A stretch of 64,000 nt of DNA from Diadema setosum. Taxonomy: Eukaryota > Echinodermata > Echinoidea > Diadematoida > Diadematidae. The position numbers and the translations under genes were made by a program. The stretch is from positions 161,001 to 225,000 of the forward strand of contig CM067069.1 of the NCBI GenBank assembly GCA_033980235.1, read 5' to 3'. Under the pieces are notes generated by a model that saw only the letters and a program-made list of their open reading frames with translations, was not told the DNA's origin and did no database searches. Below are positions 12,461 through 25,000 of this stretch, piece by piece (position 1 is the first letter of the stretch; every line of letters begins with the position of its first letter).

Positions 12461-13026
12461 TTAAAGGGAAGGTAAACCCAAAGAGCAATGTGGATTGAGT
12501 GAAAGCAACAACATTAGCAAAGCACATCAGTGAAAGTTTGAGAAAAATCGGACAATCGATGCAAAAGTTATGAATTTTTAAAGTTTTGGTGTTTGAACCG
12601 CTGGATGAGGAGACTACTAGAGGTTATGACGTATGAGTGGACAGCAATATAAAGAAAATATAAAGGAAAATCAACAAAAATTCACTTTTCTAGCATCATG
12701 AAAAGGCACTTGCCTAACCGCTTTCAGAAAGCAGGGGGAATAACTGCTACCCTTAACATATGTCAGCATCAAGTTGATGGAATTTGTGGTTTTCATGAAA
12801 AATGAATTTTTGTGAAAATTTCTTTATATAGCCTTTATATTGTTGTCCTCTCATACGTCATAACCTCTAGTAGTCTCCTCATCCAGCAGTTCCAACACCA
12901 AAACTTTAAAAATTCATAACTTTTGCATCGATTGTCAGATTTTCTTCAAACTTTCACTGATGTGTTCTACTGATGTTGCTGCTTTCATTCAATCCACATT
13001 GCTCTTTGGGTTTACCTTCCCTTTAA
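12461..13026. mobile_element. T2/Kolobok-like foldback MITE, copy 2
   Basis: TTAA flanks; both ends read AGGGAAGGTAAACCCAAAG inward. Inverted arms of about 200 nt include GTGAAAGTTTGAG and GCTGGATGAGGAGACTACTA. It is the best-preserved copy in the window. Confidence 0.85.
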
Positions 13027-13383
13027 GGCCTCACTGTCATGAGACAATCCATTCTTCATGCATGTCTTGCCAGAAATTATGATAACACATGCTCTCAGAG
13101 ACTAATACTGACTGCTACATATAAGTAGTTTAAATTCTCCTGTTATTTTAAAATGTTTGAACACATGTTACATGCTTACATGTATTTGAAATTGAAGGTC
13201 TCTTGGAAAGTTAGTCTATTGCTTATCTCATGGTAATTCAGCTGGAACTTGAAAGCATAACCTTTTCTTGAGCATCACTTGTATAGCTTTGTCAAATATC
13301 CTTATTTCCAGTCTTCTTCACACTTTGAAGTGAGACATATCTTTACAACTTCATATGAATGGAGATAAAAGTGTCATCTTTTT

Positions 13384-14452
13384 ATGCCTCCGCAACGAAG
13401 TGGCCGGAGGCATTATGTTTTCGGGTCGTCCGTCCGTCCGTCCGTCCGTCCGTCCGTCCGTACGTCTGTCCGTACGTCTGTCCGTCCGTACGTCCGTCCG
13501 TACGTCCGTCCGTCCCGTTTTGTTTTTGTCGATATCTCAAGAACCGTGTGGTGGTTTTACATCAAACTTGGTATGAGGGTATATCCTTGGGGGATAATAC
13601 TTTGTGTGGATTTTAGGGTCACAGGGTCAAAGGTCAAAGGTCACAGGTTATTTTGTGAAAAAAAATTTGAAATTTCATGTTTTTCTCCATATCTCGCAAA
13701 TGGTTCAAGGTATCTTCATGGAACTTAGGATATATGCTTGTACCGATGGGCAGTGATTATCTAGGGAAGTTGGGGGTCATGGGTCAAAGGTCAGGGGGTC
13801 AAAGGTCAAGGTCAACTCCTCAAAATATCACTACTTTCCTTAAAATACAATATGCCTGAAGGTTTTTTTTTTTGTTTTTTACTTGATGTATGGCATGTAT
13901 TACCCAATATGTATTTTTGGGGAAGTTTCTTGCCAAAAGGTCAAAGGTCAAAAGGTAAAAGGTCAAGTGAAAGTGCTAAATTGCACTTTTTCCTCCATAT
14001 CTCGAAAGTAACTCAAGGTATCATCATGAAACTTACATATTTATGCATGTTCTACCTAACAGTGATTTTCTGTGGAACTGTGAGGTCAAAGGTCAAAGAC
14101 CAGGTTTAGATAATGCTATTTTCCCATTTGATACTGAAATTATACTTTTTCTCAATACCTTGAAAATTACTCAATGCATAAACTTATAAAAGGGTCAAAA
14201 GTCAAGTAAAAATCATCAGTTCCCCAAATACCTGCACTCTGACATTTGAATAATTCATCCAATTGAACCTACATGTAGTTCTAGGAAAGTGAACATTCAG
14301 CACATTTGTGGCAAACCTGTCATTTTAATATTTTGCCAATTGTGTGAAACTGTCATCACACATTGTCAAGACATTGTACTATAGACCTATTAGGAGAACC
14401 ATGCATTATGGCGGAGGCATATCAGTCGCCGTAGCGATATATCTAGTTTTTT
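13384..14452 (+). repeat. GCCTCCGCAACG repeat with (CCGT)n and AGGTCA tandem words
   Basis: Starts ATGCCTCCGCAACGAAGTGG, includes a (CCGT)n tract (13427-13516), then three or four paragraphs of ATATCTCGAAAG-type text separated by AGGTCAAAGGTCA words, and ends GGCGGAGGCATATCAG followed by CGATATATCTAGTTTTT. The GGAGGC words near both ends are partly inverted. The three overlapping frames across the CCGT tract are not genes. Confidence 0.7.
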
Positions 14453-14651
14453 AATTGATTTTGTCAAATATCCTTATTTCCACTCTTTTCTCACATTTTG
14501 AAATGAAGCACATATCTTCACAACTTCAAAACATTCAAATGAATGTAGATAAAAGATGCCATCGTTTAATCATGGAAGTGTATAACATACCTATGGCATA
14601 AGTATATAACTTACACATCATGAATGTTTATGACATATTTCATGGGACGAT

Positions 14652-15405
14652 AAGATTATGTGACTGTGCATCACAAAACCAACAATAAGTCGCACACACT
14701 GAATTTGTGTTAGGACTGAAAATGGGTGATATGGGCCAACCCAGCCAATCTTGAGTTTTTCATATTTTCTGAAAGAGCAAGTCTTCTATATTATACCAAA
14801 GTTTGGGATCGTAAAACGAAAAGTAAAATGTGTTTTTAGCAATTTTTTTTTTTCTGGAAAACTTTAATGGTAGAATAGTGTGATTAGGTGTTTCTCAGAG
14901 TCCTCTTTTCATTTCTTAAAAAAAAAAAGCCCTGTCCATACTCTTAACTTTCAACTCCAATAACTTTAGAAAGATGATGCTACTACTTTGAAAGTTGGCA
15001 TTGATCATCTACAGAATGTGTTAATAAAGCATGCACAGCTTAATATGTTAATTTTTCATTGTTGTTGCTCCGGTTAACATCCTGTTATTTGTTCCATTCA
15101 TTGCAGAGCTACTATTGTAGCACTGCTTGATAAAGATTAAGCGCTTGAATAGATGCTATACTTCAGAGCACCTTTACTCAGTTCACATTTTCCTGAGTGT
15201 GTGCTTTCATTCCAATAATAGGATAGGTTAGGAGAGTCCAGTTGAATCGAGTTATACATCATTTTAAAGCTTAAAGTTTGCTTTTTCAGAATCTGCTCTT
15301 AACTAAAAATCCATGTCTAGCGACCTTTGTTGGTGTTGCAATGCAGGGTCACATATATGGTAGGTGTTATGTCAATCACAGAATAATGTCTTTTCTATGC
15401 AAGTA
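14652..15405 (+). repeat. Interspersed repeat N, copy 1
   Basis: From GTGACTGTGCATCACAAAACC to about CTCAGTTCACATTTTCC, collinear with the split copy at 51794-51853 plus 58837-60020. It contains one ~73 nt unit (about 14938-15010, ...CTACTTTGAAAGTTGGCA) that is amplified eleven-fold in the other copy. Confidence 0.7.
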
Positions 15406-16309
15406 TTAAAGTAAGTGATCAAGATTCATATTGCCTGTACGATTGAACATGCATTTCTGTTTGTTTCCTGACATTGTTCTAAGGAATGTCTGCCTTTGTT
15501 GTATTTTTCAGGCTCTCCCAGGAGCAAAAGTGAGGCTGAGGCAGCAGGGTTGTGAGTACAAATTAAGATATACATGTAACATCAAGAGTTCTGGTGAGTC
15601 TCGACGAAAACTACTCCAAAAAGTCTGCACATGTCCTGATTTATTCCTACTTTTTTTCTCAAATGTCCTACTTTTTCCCTCTCATGTCCTACTTTTTCCT
15701 ACTTTTTTGGAGATTCTGTTCCTACTTTATTCCTACTTTTTTACATTATCCCGCTTGAAAGCCTGGTAATGATTATTCAAGTGATCCCTATAAGTGGTGC
15801 TTGCCAGCACATCCACCTGACAGCAAAAGCGGTGTCTGACAATATCAATAGAAAGAGATTGTTAATACATTCAATGCAAAATAATGAAATGGATGCTTTC
15901 CAAAATGCCAATGGAAGGATCATTCTGGTCACCTGGTCTATGCAAGTTCATCCTTTATTTGAACATGACTGATGAATTCCATAAATTGTTACGTTGGGCA
16001 AGCTCATGCCTTCTGTCGCTTGAAACTAGTGGAGTGCCTAATCAACTGAGAAAGAAGAAAGGTCATTTGTACCCATGTGCCCATGAGCTAACCCCGAACT
16101 GGCTTATTGGCAACCCGGAAGCACCGTACACGATTTCAGGTCACGGCCGGGTCAGTGGACTTAGCCCGAGCTATATAAACTCTCGTACCTTTTATACTGA
16201 AGTTAGCTCGGACCTGAAACTGACGTGATCCACCCCCCTAGAGCGGACTAACTTAAGCTCGGACTATTTTTCGACCTTTTATACTGAGAGTTAGCTATAA
16301 CCCCTCACC

Positions 16310-16337
16310 CACCCCGTTGTATTGCATCATATACGAC

Positions 16338-16370
<33 letters not shown>

Positions 16371-16963
16371 CGAAGAAGAAATGTGAAGTCGGAATGCAAG
16401 GATTTAGCGAGGACGGATAGCGAGGCCGTAAGCTAGGGATTAACGAAGATGGAAGCAAGGACAGAAGAAAAGTTAATATACATGAGCAAGGCCAGGACGA
16501 GTATTTTTTTTTTTTTTTTTTTTTTTACAAAAGAGAAGACAGCGCAGCAGTTTCGCTCAGACAGCAGCAGTTTACATCCGTGACAATAATACGTATCAGC
16601 CAATCGTCCGTTTTTGCTGCAGTATCATACCACTAACAGGAAGTTTTGCTATTACTTAATTTTCTTTTTTCCTCTTGCCTGCCTCTTTTTTTTTTCTCCG
16701 TGTGTGATGAACAATAGCAACAACAACAACAAAAACCCTACCCTTACATGCCACAAACCAGGATCATCAGCATTATGTAGCAACCAACATAATCTATAAA
16801 TGTCTCTTCAGGAAACATGTTGAAGGCTTAGAAAAAAATAGTGATAACGAACACTACTCAACAATAATTTTCAAGAAAGACGAAGAGCTAGACTTAAAAC
16901 TGGTGGGAGAGAGTCAATGACAACAAAAGAATGCACCTAACGGGGGTCTTCTTCTAGTTTATG
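16310..16963. other. Low-complexity stretch, no supported gene
   Basis: Contains a (GAA)n tract at 16338-16380 and poly-T at 16506-16526. Nothing coding is supported. Confidence 0.5.
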
Positions 16964-17549
16964 CTACAGTCACACACGGCCGGGTCACAAAACGGATTTG
17001 ATCCGGATGAAAATGAGCCGGATTAGTCCTGGAATGGAGGGTAATTTATGCTATACAGTCACACCCGGACGGATTTCGAACCGGGTCCATATGGAATCAA
17101 AACCGTATCGACCCGGTTCCATCCGAAGAGACCCGTATTGACCCATATTGAACCGTATATAAATCCGCTCTAAATCATTAACTGAATCCTTTTCGACCCC
17201 TACATCGACCCGTACCGACCCGGATGTTAACCAATTGTCATCATCCGTTGCATGAAGGCAATGCGATATACGGCAAGAGTCCTTACGGTTTTATAACTCT
17301 GCGGGTTGCAGCGGGTCGATGCGAGTCAATGCGGTTCGAACCGGGTCAATTCGGATATCAATACGGAATTGAAATCCATTGAACATGACCAAAACATTTT
17401 CACGGCCGTATCGTATAGCCCCCGGTATCCATCAGGAATTGACACGGGTTACGATACGGGTCAGTGCGGGTTTCTACGGCTCGAACCGGGTCGATACGGT
17501 TTTAATTCCTTGTGGACCCGGTCCGAAATCCGGCCGTGTGTGACTGTAG
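16964..17549. mobile_element. TIR element built of CGGGTCGATACGG words
   Basis: CTACAGTCACACACGGCCGG (16964-16983) is exactly inverted at 17530-17549. The interior is dense in ACCCGG, CGGGTC and the palindrome GGTTCGAACC in both orientations. A second, diverged left terminus (CTATACAGTCACACCCGG) occurs at 17052. Flanks TTTATG and CCATAAA are inverted rather than direct, so the target duplication is uncertain (TA is possible). No coding sequence. Confidence 0.75.
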
Positions 17550-18836
17550 CCATAAAATTATGAGCAAAGGATATTATAGATGAAGCCATTGAAGAGCCCT
17601 TTCTGTATGACGTCAGTCACCGTGTGGACACGGCGGTGCGGCAGTCAACGATACATGAAGTATTCAAATTGTTTTGGTGACTTCTCCAGAGTGCGGATAG
17701 AGAGAAAGGATTGTAGGAAATCATGTAGACCGCAGAAGGGTTGCCGGAATGGTTGCGTAATGATAAAATGCGGGTAGCTGCTGGTGATATCAACAGCTGA
17801 TACTCACCTCTTATCTCCTTGGTTCGAGGCATACTGCATGGTGCTTTTCTTTTTTGTTCCCGACAAGCTACTAAATGGTTAGTTCAGCACATTGTCCGAT
17901 AAAAGATGTTCTGACCGTGAGGATCTATAGCAGATCTCACGGGATCAATGTCAGTGTCAAATTATCGTTTGCTGTACTTTGTAATTGACCGAGCTGTTCT
18001 TGTACTAACTCTACACTGATTGACTGAACATTTGGTTGAATACTGAAGAAGAAAGATCCATTCAATCTTGCATGAGTGGGCACACAATAAAGACAAAATG
18101 ACCACTTTTCAAAAGTCACAAAAGTCAGTTCATAGGGTCTGTGAAACGTTCGTTTTTATGCAATATGTTCAGGTGCTGTTGCTCTTTTATCATCCATCGT
18201 TTGACCGCTAACACGACATGTACATATCCTGACACTTTTTGTGTAGGCCTAATATTTACGGTTAATTGAGCACAATTAAAATTTAGGGAAACTGACTATG
18301 TTCAACCCTCCTATATCCGCTTGCTCAAGATCCATTTGATTCATTGCAAAATTAGGCCCATCAGATTGATATTGTTACTATGTGACAGCACATGTTATGT
18401 GAGAAATAGAAGGATCGAGCAAGACTCCAAAACTCACTGAAATGTAGGCTTTATACAGTTGATATGACATAGGGGATTAGAAGATGGCTCATAAAAACAA
18501 CAACAATTAAGCATTCATCAGAAACGAAAATAAATGTTTCGCAGACCCCCAAAAATTGAGTTTTGTGACTTTTTTAAAATTGACCATTTCGTCTTTCATA
18601 TGTCATGTATGTCCTCATTCCTGAGTGACTTTATAGATATTACTCTCATTTTTCACACAGCAGTTAGTCACTTAGTGTATAGGATCCTCTGTCAATTATG
18701 TATAGCTCAACACTTGTTTGATTTTTAACCTATGCTAAATTCACAACATTTTGATTAAGGGCAGCCTCTTTTTTCTTTCTTTCTTTTTTTTTTTTTTTTT
18801 TTTTTTTGTTGTTCTGTGTATTTGAACATGTAACAG
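17550..18836. other. 5' flank of the transporter gene
   Basis: No recognised element. One short frame just after 17566 (...IIDEAIEEPFLYDVSHRVD) looks protein-like but stops within 40 residues and matches nothing I know. A promoter or non-coding first exon of the transporter probably lies here or farther upstream; no convincing TATA or initiator is claimed. Confidence 0.4.
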
Positions 18837-18837
18837 G

Positions 18838-19096
18838 ATGGCGGTCCGTTGTGCAAAGGATGAGAGGACGAATAAAGAGGAGAAAGAGGAACAGGAGGAG
18901 CATCAGAAACATGAGTCAGTGATGACCAAAATGAGTTGTCACGAAGCCTTGAAGAGCTCGATCAAGTCCAAATGGGGCTGGATTGCAGCTGTTGCCTCAT
19001 CATTGGTTTTTACTGTCATCAAGGGATATATGTACTCCTATGGTCTCATCATGGTCGAACTCATGGAGGAATTCGGTAGTAGTGCCACCAAAACAG
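18838..19096 (+). CDS. MCT exon 1 (start codon, TM1)
   Basis: Encodes residues 1-86 and the first base of codon 87. The ATG has A at -3 and G at +4. It lies just after a long T tract (about 18775-18807) and TAACAG, so 18837 may be a splice acceptor with a non-coding 5' exon farther upstream. The N-terminus is strongly charged, followed by TM1 beginning WGWIAAV. The donor is GTAAGA at 19097 (phase 1). Confidence 0.85.
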
Positions 19097-22000
19097 GTAA
19101 GAGACACCTGGAGGAGTATTAAGTCTTTTCTAGACAGTGCTAGATGTCTTCAGAAAGGCATCCATGTTAATTGACTTCTTGCAGGGACGTCGATCCGTTT
19201 TAGCTATTTGGGGAGGGGCAAAACTTGGAGTGAGGAGATTTGTGCGAGGGAGCGGAGCGACCGAGCGGGGGCAGGGTGGGAGGGGGGATTCCCCCCGACC
19301 CCTCTCACACGATGGAGTCTGCATTTTCAGACCTAAATTCAGCGATCTGGTGCACGCTTTTGGTGAAATCCTTGGGTTTGTTTTTCAATGAAAAAGTGAG
19401 AAAAAGAAATTTTCACAGATATATGAATGACAAAGTCGCGGAATCTCAACGTTGAATTGTTCTGCGTATTCGAAAAATTGTGACTGCCTGAAGTGTTCCA
19501 AGTCTAAATCTATGTAAATATACGAACCGAGCGGGGGAAGGATGAATTAAAGAGGATGAATACAGATGAACTTTTGAATTTATATGAATTCAAGTGACAG
19601 ACCTGATGCACACAAATATAATAATTCGGAATTTTTTCAATCTAAAGTGTTAAGTGTATTGAAGGGAACCTAACGAGGGAGGGTTTGGGAGGGGTTATCT
19701 CCCTCTACGCGCGGGAAATTTTGCATTTTCAGATTTGAAATTCAGCAATCTGGTGCACACTGTAGGGTGAGATATTTTGGCAGCTTTCTATCAAAAAGCA
19801 AACAAAAATTTCCACATCTCCGGAACTACTGGGTCAAAATGCTATGTTGGCCTCCAATATTTTCGGGGGAGTGGGGTAACTGCCCCCTCCCCCAGAGTCG
19901 GCGCCCCTGGCTTTTTTTGTCCTGTACCATGCAAAGCATTTCTGAAGAAGAACTTACCATCGTCAGGCTTTAGGGAAGGATGAATCTTAACCCTTTTCCT
20001 TGAATGTAAAGGGAAGTAAATCACATCTTTCTTTTTAAACTGATGTGTGTATCATACCAATTTGTGTCCATTTTTAGCTCTGTAAATGGTTAGAGATGGT
20101 TAGTGTTCTCTTTGAAGGAGGTCCCAAGAAGGGTTTACCCTAGTATATCATGTCGTTGTGGCTGATGTTATTACTTACATGCTGGAAATCATAATTTACT
20201 AAAGGAAGTCCAATATCATTGATGCGATAGAGTTCAGTGATCCTCATGTGAAACACTGTACGCGTTATATGTGCCATTCTGAGCATTTCGGGGCCAAATA
20301 TTATTTCCATGACGTTCTTCTAGGATACGTTGGCACTCTGAGTTACGGCATGATGTGCACCATGTGTCTGATTACTTCACCACTGTCCGTGAAGATGGGA
20401 TACCGCCTTGCCGCCTGTCTTGGCGCCACTCTGTGTGTGCTAGCCTCTTTCTCCACCTCCTTCGCCCCAAGTCTCTCCGTCATGTTCTTCTCCTATAGCT
20501 GTCTCTATGGTATGGGTTGTAGTTTCCTCTTGTGTGCTGGTATTAACGCTACCGCCGGATACTTCCCGACCAAACATCGCTCAATCGCCCTAGGTATAGC
20601 ATCTGCAGGTGCCAATATCGGTACGTAATCCGAAACATTACCCACACCCCCTTTCCTCTCACGTCATTATTTTGTTTGTGTTTTTTTTAAGTCCCTCTTT
20701 CTAAACATTGTCAGAAACAGAATATGTTTTGTTGATGACAGCTGTGTGACACATATCGTAGAGGGAAAGTCTCCCAAAACATAATAGATATAGAAGATCA
20801 CAAGCTTTGATTATTTTGCCTGTATTGTGCTTCCCTTGTTATAAGTGTGGAACTCAACATGATTCTTTTTTAATATCACAATTATGTACTAAAATGATGG
20901 AAAAGGAATTTCATTTGTTTTCATTGGCGTGTTTCTGAGTTATATACTTTTGTGGGAGATAAAATTATTTACCATTCCTGTGTGGGCTTTTCTTTTTTTT
21001 TTTTTTGATATTCCAGGAAATGATGTTCTGTGATATCTTCTTTACATCTGCGTAATACAGTGACATCATAATTCCTGATGAATTCTCATGTATTGATCTG
21101 TACATAGGTCTGTACATTCCCACATAACTACAATCTCCAGGTCTAGGTCTAAGTGGAACTTTTGTCGATTCCGGTGTGATTTTCTTTATACTTAAATGGC
21201 TAATCCAACATTTGTTTTCAACTCTGTGAACGATGATGAATTTTATGATACAGTTGGGCGCTCTTTTACGTCCGTGCAGGAAAACAAAACTTCCACCTTA
21301 TATGAAGCATACATATCGAACAAACTTAATGCTACGGCACAAGAATTTGAATATAATTTTGATCCCCAAGATCCTGTGCAAAGTTCATCATGTGTTTATC
21401 TGACTGTAAACCAGTATAAACAATATGTAGGATTTATAATATACGAAGCATAAGTAGAAATTTTGATAAGCTGCGATTATTTTTAGAAAACTCTGGTAAG
21501 AACTGTTCCGTTATAGGTCTGACCGAAACATGGTTGACTTCCAATATAAGTCATTTATTTTCTATATCCGGCTTTGATTTCGTGTACAGAAATAGAAAGA
21601 AAGAATGGGTGGTGGTGTGGGTTTATACATCCCCAACAAATTTGAATATTCTATCCACGAAAAACTGAATGTCACGACTGATGTAGTTGAATCTCTTTTT
21701 GTTGAAATGGTAAACCCGAATGGGAAAAACATATTGATTGGAGTTGTTTACAGACCCCCTGGATCGAATCCGAATGATTTTTTGTTGTATTTACAAAATT
21801 TAATGCAGAACTCTATTTATACAAATAAACATGTATATTTAATGGGTGATTTTAACATTGATCTTAATATGAAATGTAACTCCCAACATATTTCGCAATA
21901 ATTTGTAGAAACCTTAATGTCTGTTTCTTTATTACCGTTAATTTCTAAGCCGACCCGTGTTACTGACCAATCTGCCACTTTGATTGATAATATTTTTTGT

Positions 22001-25000
22001 AATATTCTCCCAATTCCCGAGTCTGGTATTGTTTTATCTGACATCTCTGTTCATTATCCTATATTTACACAAGTGCCAATTAAGCTATCTCCTAGGCAAA
22101 ATAATTATCAGAGACGTTGTAAGATTACGACCAATAATCTTATTAATTTGCAAAATAGTTTAAAAGATATTGATTGTTTTTTTTGTATACAACAATACCG
22201 ATCTTGATTTGTGTTATGATTATTTTATGAAAACTATCACTTCTAAAATTGATGAACATATTCCGTTTTGTACAAGGAAAAGTAGTTACAAAAGAACTCC
22301 AAGACTCCCGTGGATTTTTTTTCTCCTGGAGGCGCACACAGTTATCAATTATTGTACCATTGTATCACATGTATTTTTCTTTTCTTTTCTTTTCTTTCTT
22401 CTTTTTTTGTTACTGTTAACGCTGATTTTGTTAATGTTATTGTGTTTTCTAATCTATATATTTGCATGAGTAGCAAAGTGCGCTTAGAAACGTCAGTAAG
22501 AAGCGCCATATAAATGCAATTATTATTATTATTATTATCATTATAACGCAATCTCTTTTAAGATCGATTAATATAAAAAATAATTTGTTTTATAAATACA
22601 GGAGTAACCTTACGGATAAAAATAGACAAAAATATGTGACTTATAAACACGCTTACTAATTTATTGCGTTTACAAAAGAGAAAATTTTATGTCAACCAGA
22701 TAAAGAAATATAAAAATGATATTAAGAATACTTGGAAAACAATAAAAGATGTTATGAATACATCTAATGGTGTATCTAGTTTTTCAGAAGTACAATGGGG
22801 TAATACTTCTAGCAATGTACCTGCTGGCATGTTTAATTAGAACTGCAACCATCTAACCAAAATATTTTATTCTTTATTTCACTGTAACAGCCACGTACAT
22901 AATTATCCCACGAGACAATTTCATCTTCCCTTAGTGAGAACTGTACACACTCAAAATACATTTGTTTATACCGGACCCAGATTTTGGAATAGCTTAGATA
23001 ATGATCTAAAAGAATCTGTAAAGTTAATTACATTTAAGTATAAACTCAAAAAATATTTGTTTTCTATATATACCAGTTAATTCTGTTCAATGAAAAAACC
23101 CGTCATGTTTCATTTTTCCTTGAGATTTTGTAGTGTGTCCAAAGACCTTTTCCATCCCTCTCCTTTTCCCTCTCCTTTTCCTTCTCTATTCTTCCCTGCT
23201 CCTTTTTCCTCGTTCTTCGTTGTCCAGTATCTGTCTGAGTGCATTCTAAAATCCTAGTATGTACATTGTATTGTTCATAGTATCAGCATCATATATCAAT
23301 GAGTAAAATGTACAATAGTATATAGAAGAATTTAAAATGAATATGTTTTATTGGTATAACAAATTGGTGCTGTTGTTGTTTTGTTCCAGTGTTCCACGTC
23401 TTACAAGCTTGGCTTTTTTAGTGGAACACTGTTTTTCATCATTGTGATTATTTACTATTTTTGTTGCCATGGCAAAGTGCATTGTTTCTTTTTTACGACA
23501 TCATTCGTGTATATACTTTATATTGTATTTTTAAAAATCCTTTATCAGACGAGTGTAAGAGAAATGAAAAAAAAATTGTATCACTTTGGTGACTTATGTC
23601 AACTTTTTCTTTTCTTTTCTTTTTGATGATGGAAATAAATAAACTATTGAATTGAATTGAAAATAGAATACAGCACTACATAACCCGCCCTTTAAGTTTT
23701 TGGCTCTGAAAAGTTTGTCAAAATTTCCTATAACGGCGTGTTTCTATAATTTTTATTCCGTCTGCATCAACAAGTCTATAGACCTACATTACATGCTTAT
23801 TTTATTATTTTACATGCTTACATTAATTTACTGTGCATCTAAGCCGGATATTATGATTCACTATGTTTTTATTATATTTGATGTGCATTCCTTCATTGAG
23901 AAGTATGAAAATAAATTGAATTGAATTAATATGTTAGGGGAAACGTCCCATTAAAAAAAGAAGGAAATTTGAAAACAAATATATTACCAAAACATAATCA
24001 CATCATAAAATAGGCGTGTAACATTAAATTACACCTGTTGAAAATGCGGGGACTACTGAAGAAAGAAAGAAAAAAAAATCATGTTGAAAGAGGTTATTGA
24101 ACACACACACACACACACACACACACAAGAACGATACCCAGCAAACACATAACGTTTTCAGAACGTTTCCTCAACGTTTTTTGTTTGTTTGTTTGTTTGT
24201 TTTTTAGGTTTCATACGTCTTCGTATAAAATGAACGGTTAAAACGTATGGCCTAAAGATGTCAAATTTGGACTTAGAATTTACCGCAAAGCACAGGTTTT
24301 TTGGGAAAACGTTTTAAAAACGTCAATGGACGTCACAAAACGTTTTTATTTTATTTCATTCACTTATTTTATTAAGTCTTTTAAAAGCAGGGTAATTATA
24401 CCGGTAGTCTTCTTTAAAGCAGGGTTTATTTTGTCTGCTACGTCTTTTATACGTCTGCGTCATTTATAAACGTCCACAACACGTTTTATTAGGTCTGCTA
24501 CGTCGACTTTGTCTTTAATAAACGTTTAAATAACTGTTCGTTTTTATTTGGTCCGCTACGTTTTCGTCATTGGTTTCTTTATCGTGAATATTCATGCATA
24601 TTTATGAATATTCAAATAAGAACGTCTAAAATTTGAAAACTAGTGGAAATACATGTAGATAAAACGCATTGAAAACTAAAGTATCTATTTCATGCTGGGT
24701 TCAAACTTTCGGTGTTAAAAATTGTACCTACGTTATTGTCCAGTTATTTACAATATTTCAAATTGTGTTATGAATCGTTATTCATATTTCATATTTTAAT
24801 AGACCTAATTAAGTTATGTGTGATTTAATTTTAGTAACCATGTCTTCATGCAATATAACATTTTTGCCGGCATATAAAAGAATGTGATATACATCAACTG
24901 GGAATAGGATGTAGTAGGTATAGGTTGTAGAACATTAGGAACAGGTTAGGATAGGATTAGGATATTAAACGGTACATTCATCCCAGATTTTATCCGTATA

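Larger units (their letters stand above)
10087..15765. mobile_element. 5.7 kb element bounded by CTACTTTTT word arrays, 6-bp target duplication
   Basis: Ends CAGGCTTTCAAGTG and CGCTTGAAAGCCTG form a 14-bp TIR with one mismatch. GTAATG flanks both sides (10081-10086, 15766-15771), while the unoccupied copy at 46 kb has GTAATG once. Just inside each end lie runs of TCCTACTTTTTCC in the same orientation. The interior is AT-rich and non-coding, and carries a T2-like MITE (12461-13026), a CCGT repeat (13384-14452) and another repeat (14652-15405). A 6-bp duplication is known for Polinton and Dada elements, but no matching protein is visible. Confidence 0.8.
9980..16106 (+). mobile_element. AAGCCAGTTCGG TIR element, copy 1, split by a 5.7 kb insertion
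   Basis: Outer ends AAGCCAGTTCGGGGTT (9980) and AACCCCGAACTGGCTT (to 16104) are inverted. 9980-10086 and 15772-16106 together correspond to the uninterrupted 46234-46677 copy on the opposite strand. The gap is occupied by the element at 10087-15765. The core element is about 440 bp with no coding sequence. Confidence 0.85.
21150..23660 (+). mobile_element. Decayed LINE in transporter intron 2 with RT deleted
   Basis: Recognisable parts in order: ORF2 N-terminus (21196), APE-type endonuclease (IGLTETWL, GGGVGLYIPN, GVVYRPPGS, MGDFNIDLN), EN-RT linker (22555-22830), then directly the C-terminal PTRQFHLPL...GPRFWNSLDNDL segment (22900-23080), a 3' UTR and an ATTGAATTGAATTGAA tail (23645-23660). 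The RT palm motifs are absent. Frameshifts near 21450 and 21900. Same tail type as the LINE ending at 58836. Confidence 0.82.

Noticed and set aside
13355..13728. Three overlapping frames rich in Val-Arg-Pro-Ser
   Set aside because: Translation of (CCGT)n in a non-coding repeat; all three frames stay open for the same reason.
17566..17680. Short protein-like frame upstream of the transporter
   Set aside because: Too short, unrecognised and stops early; noted only in the flank description.
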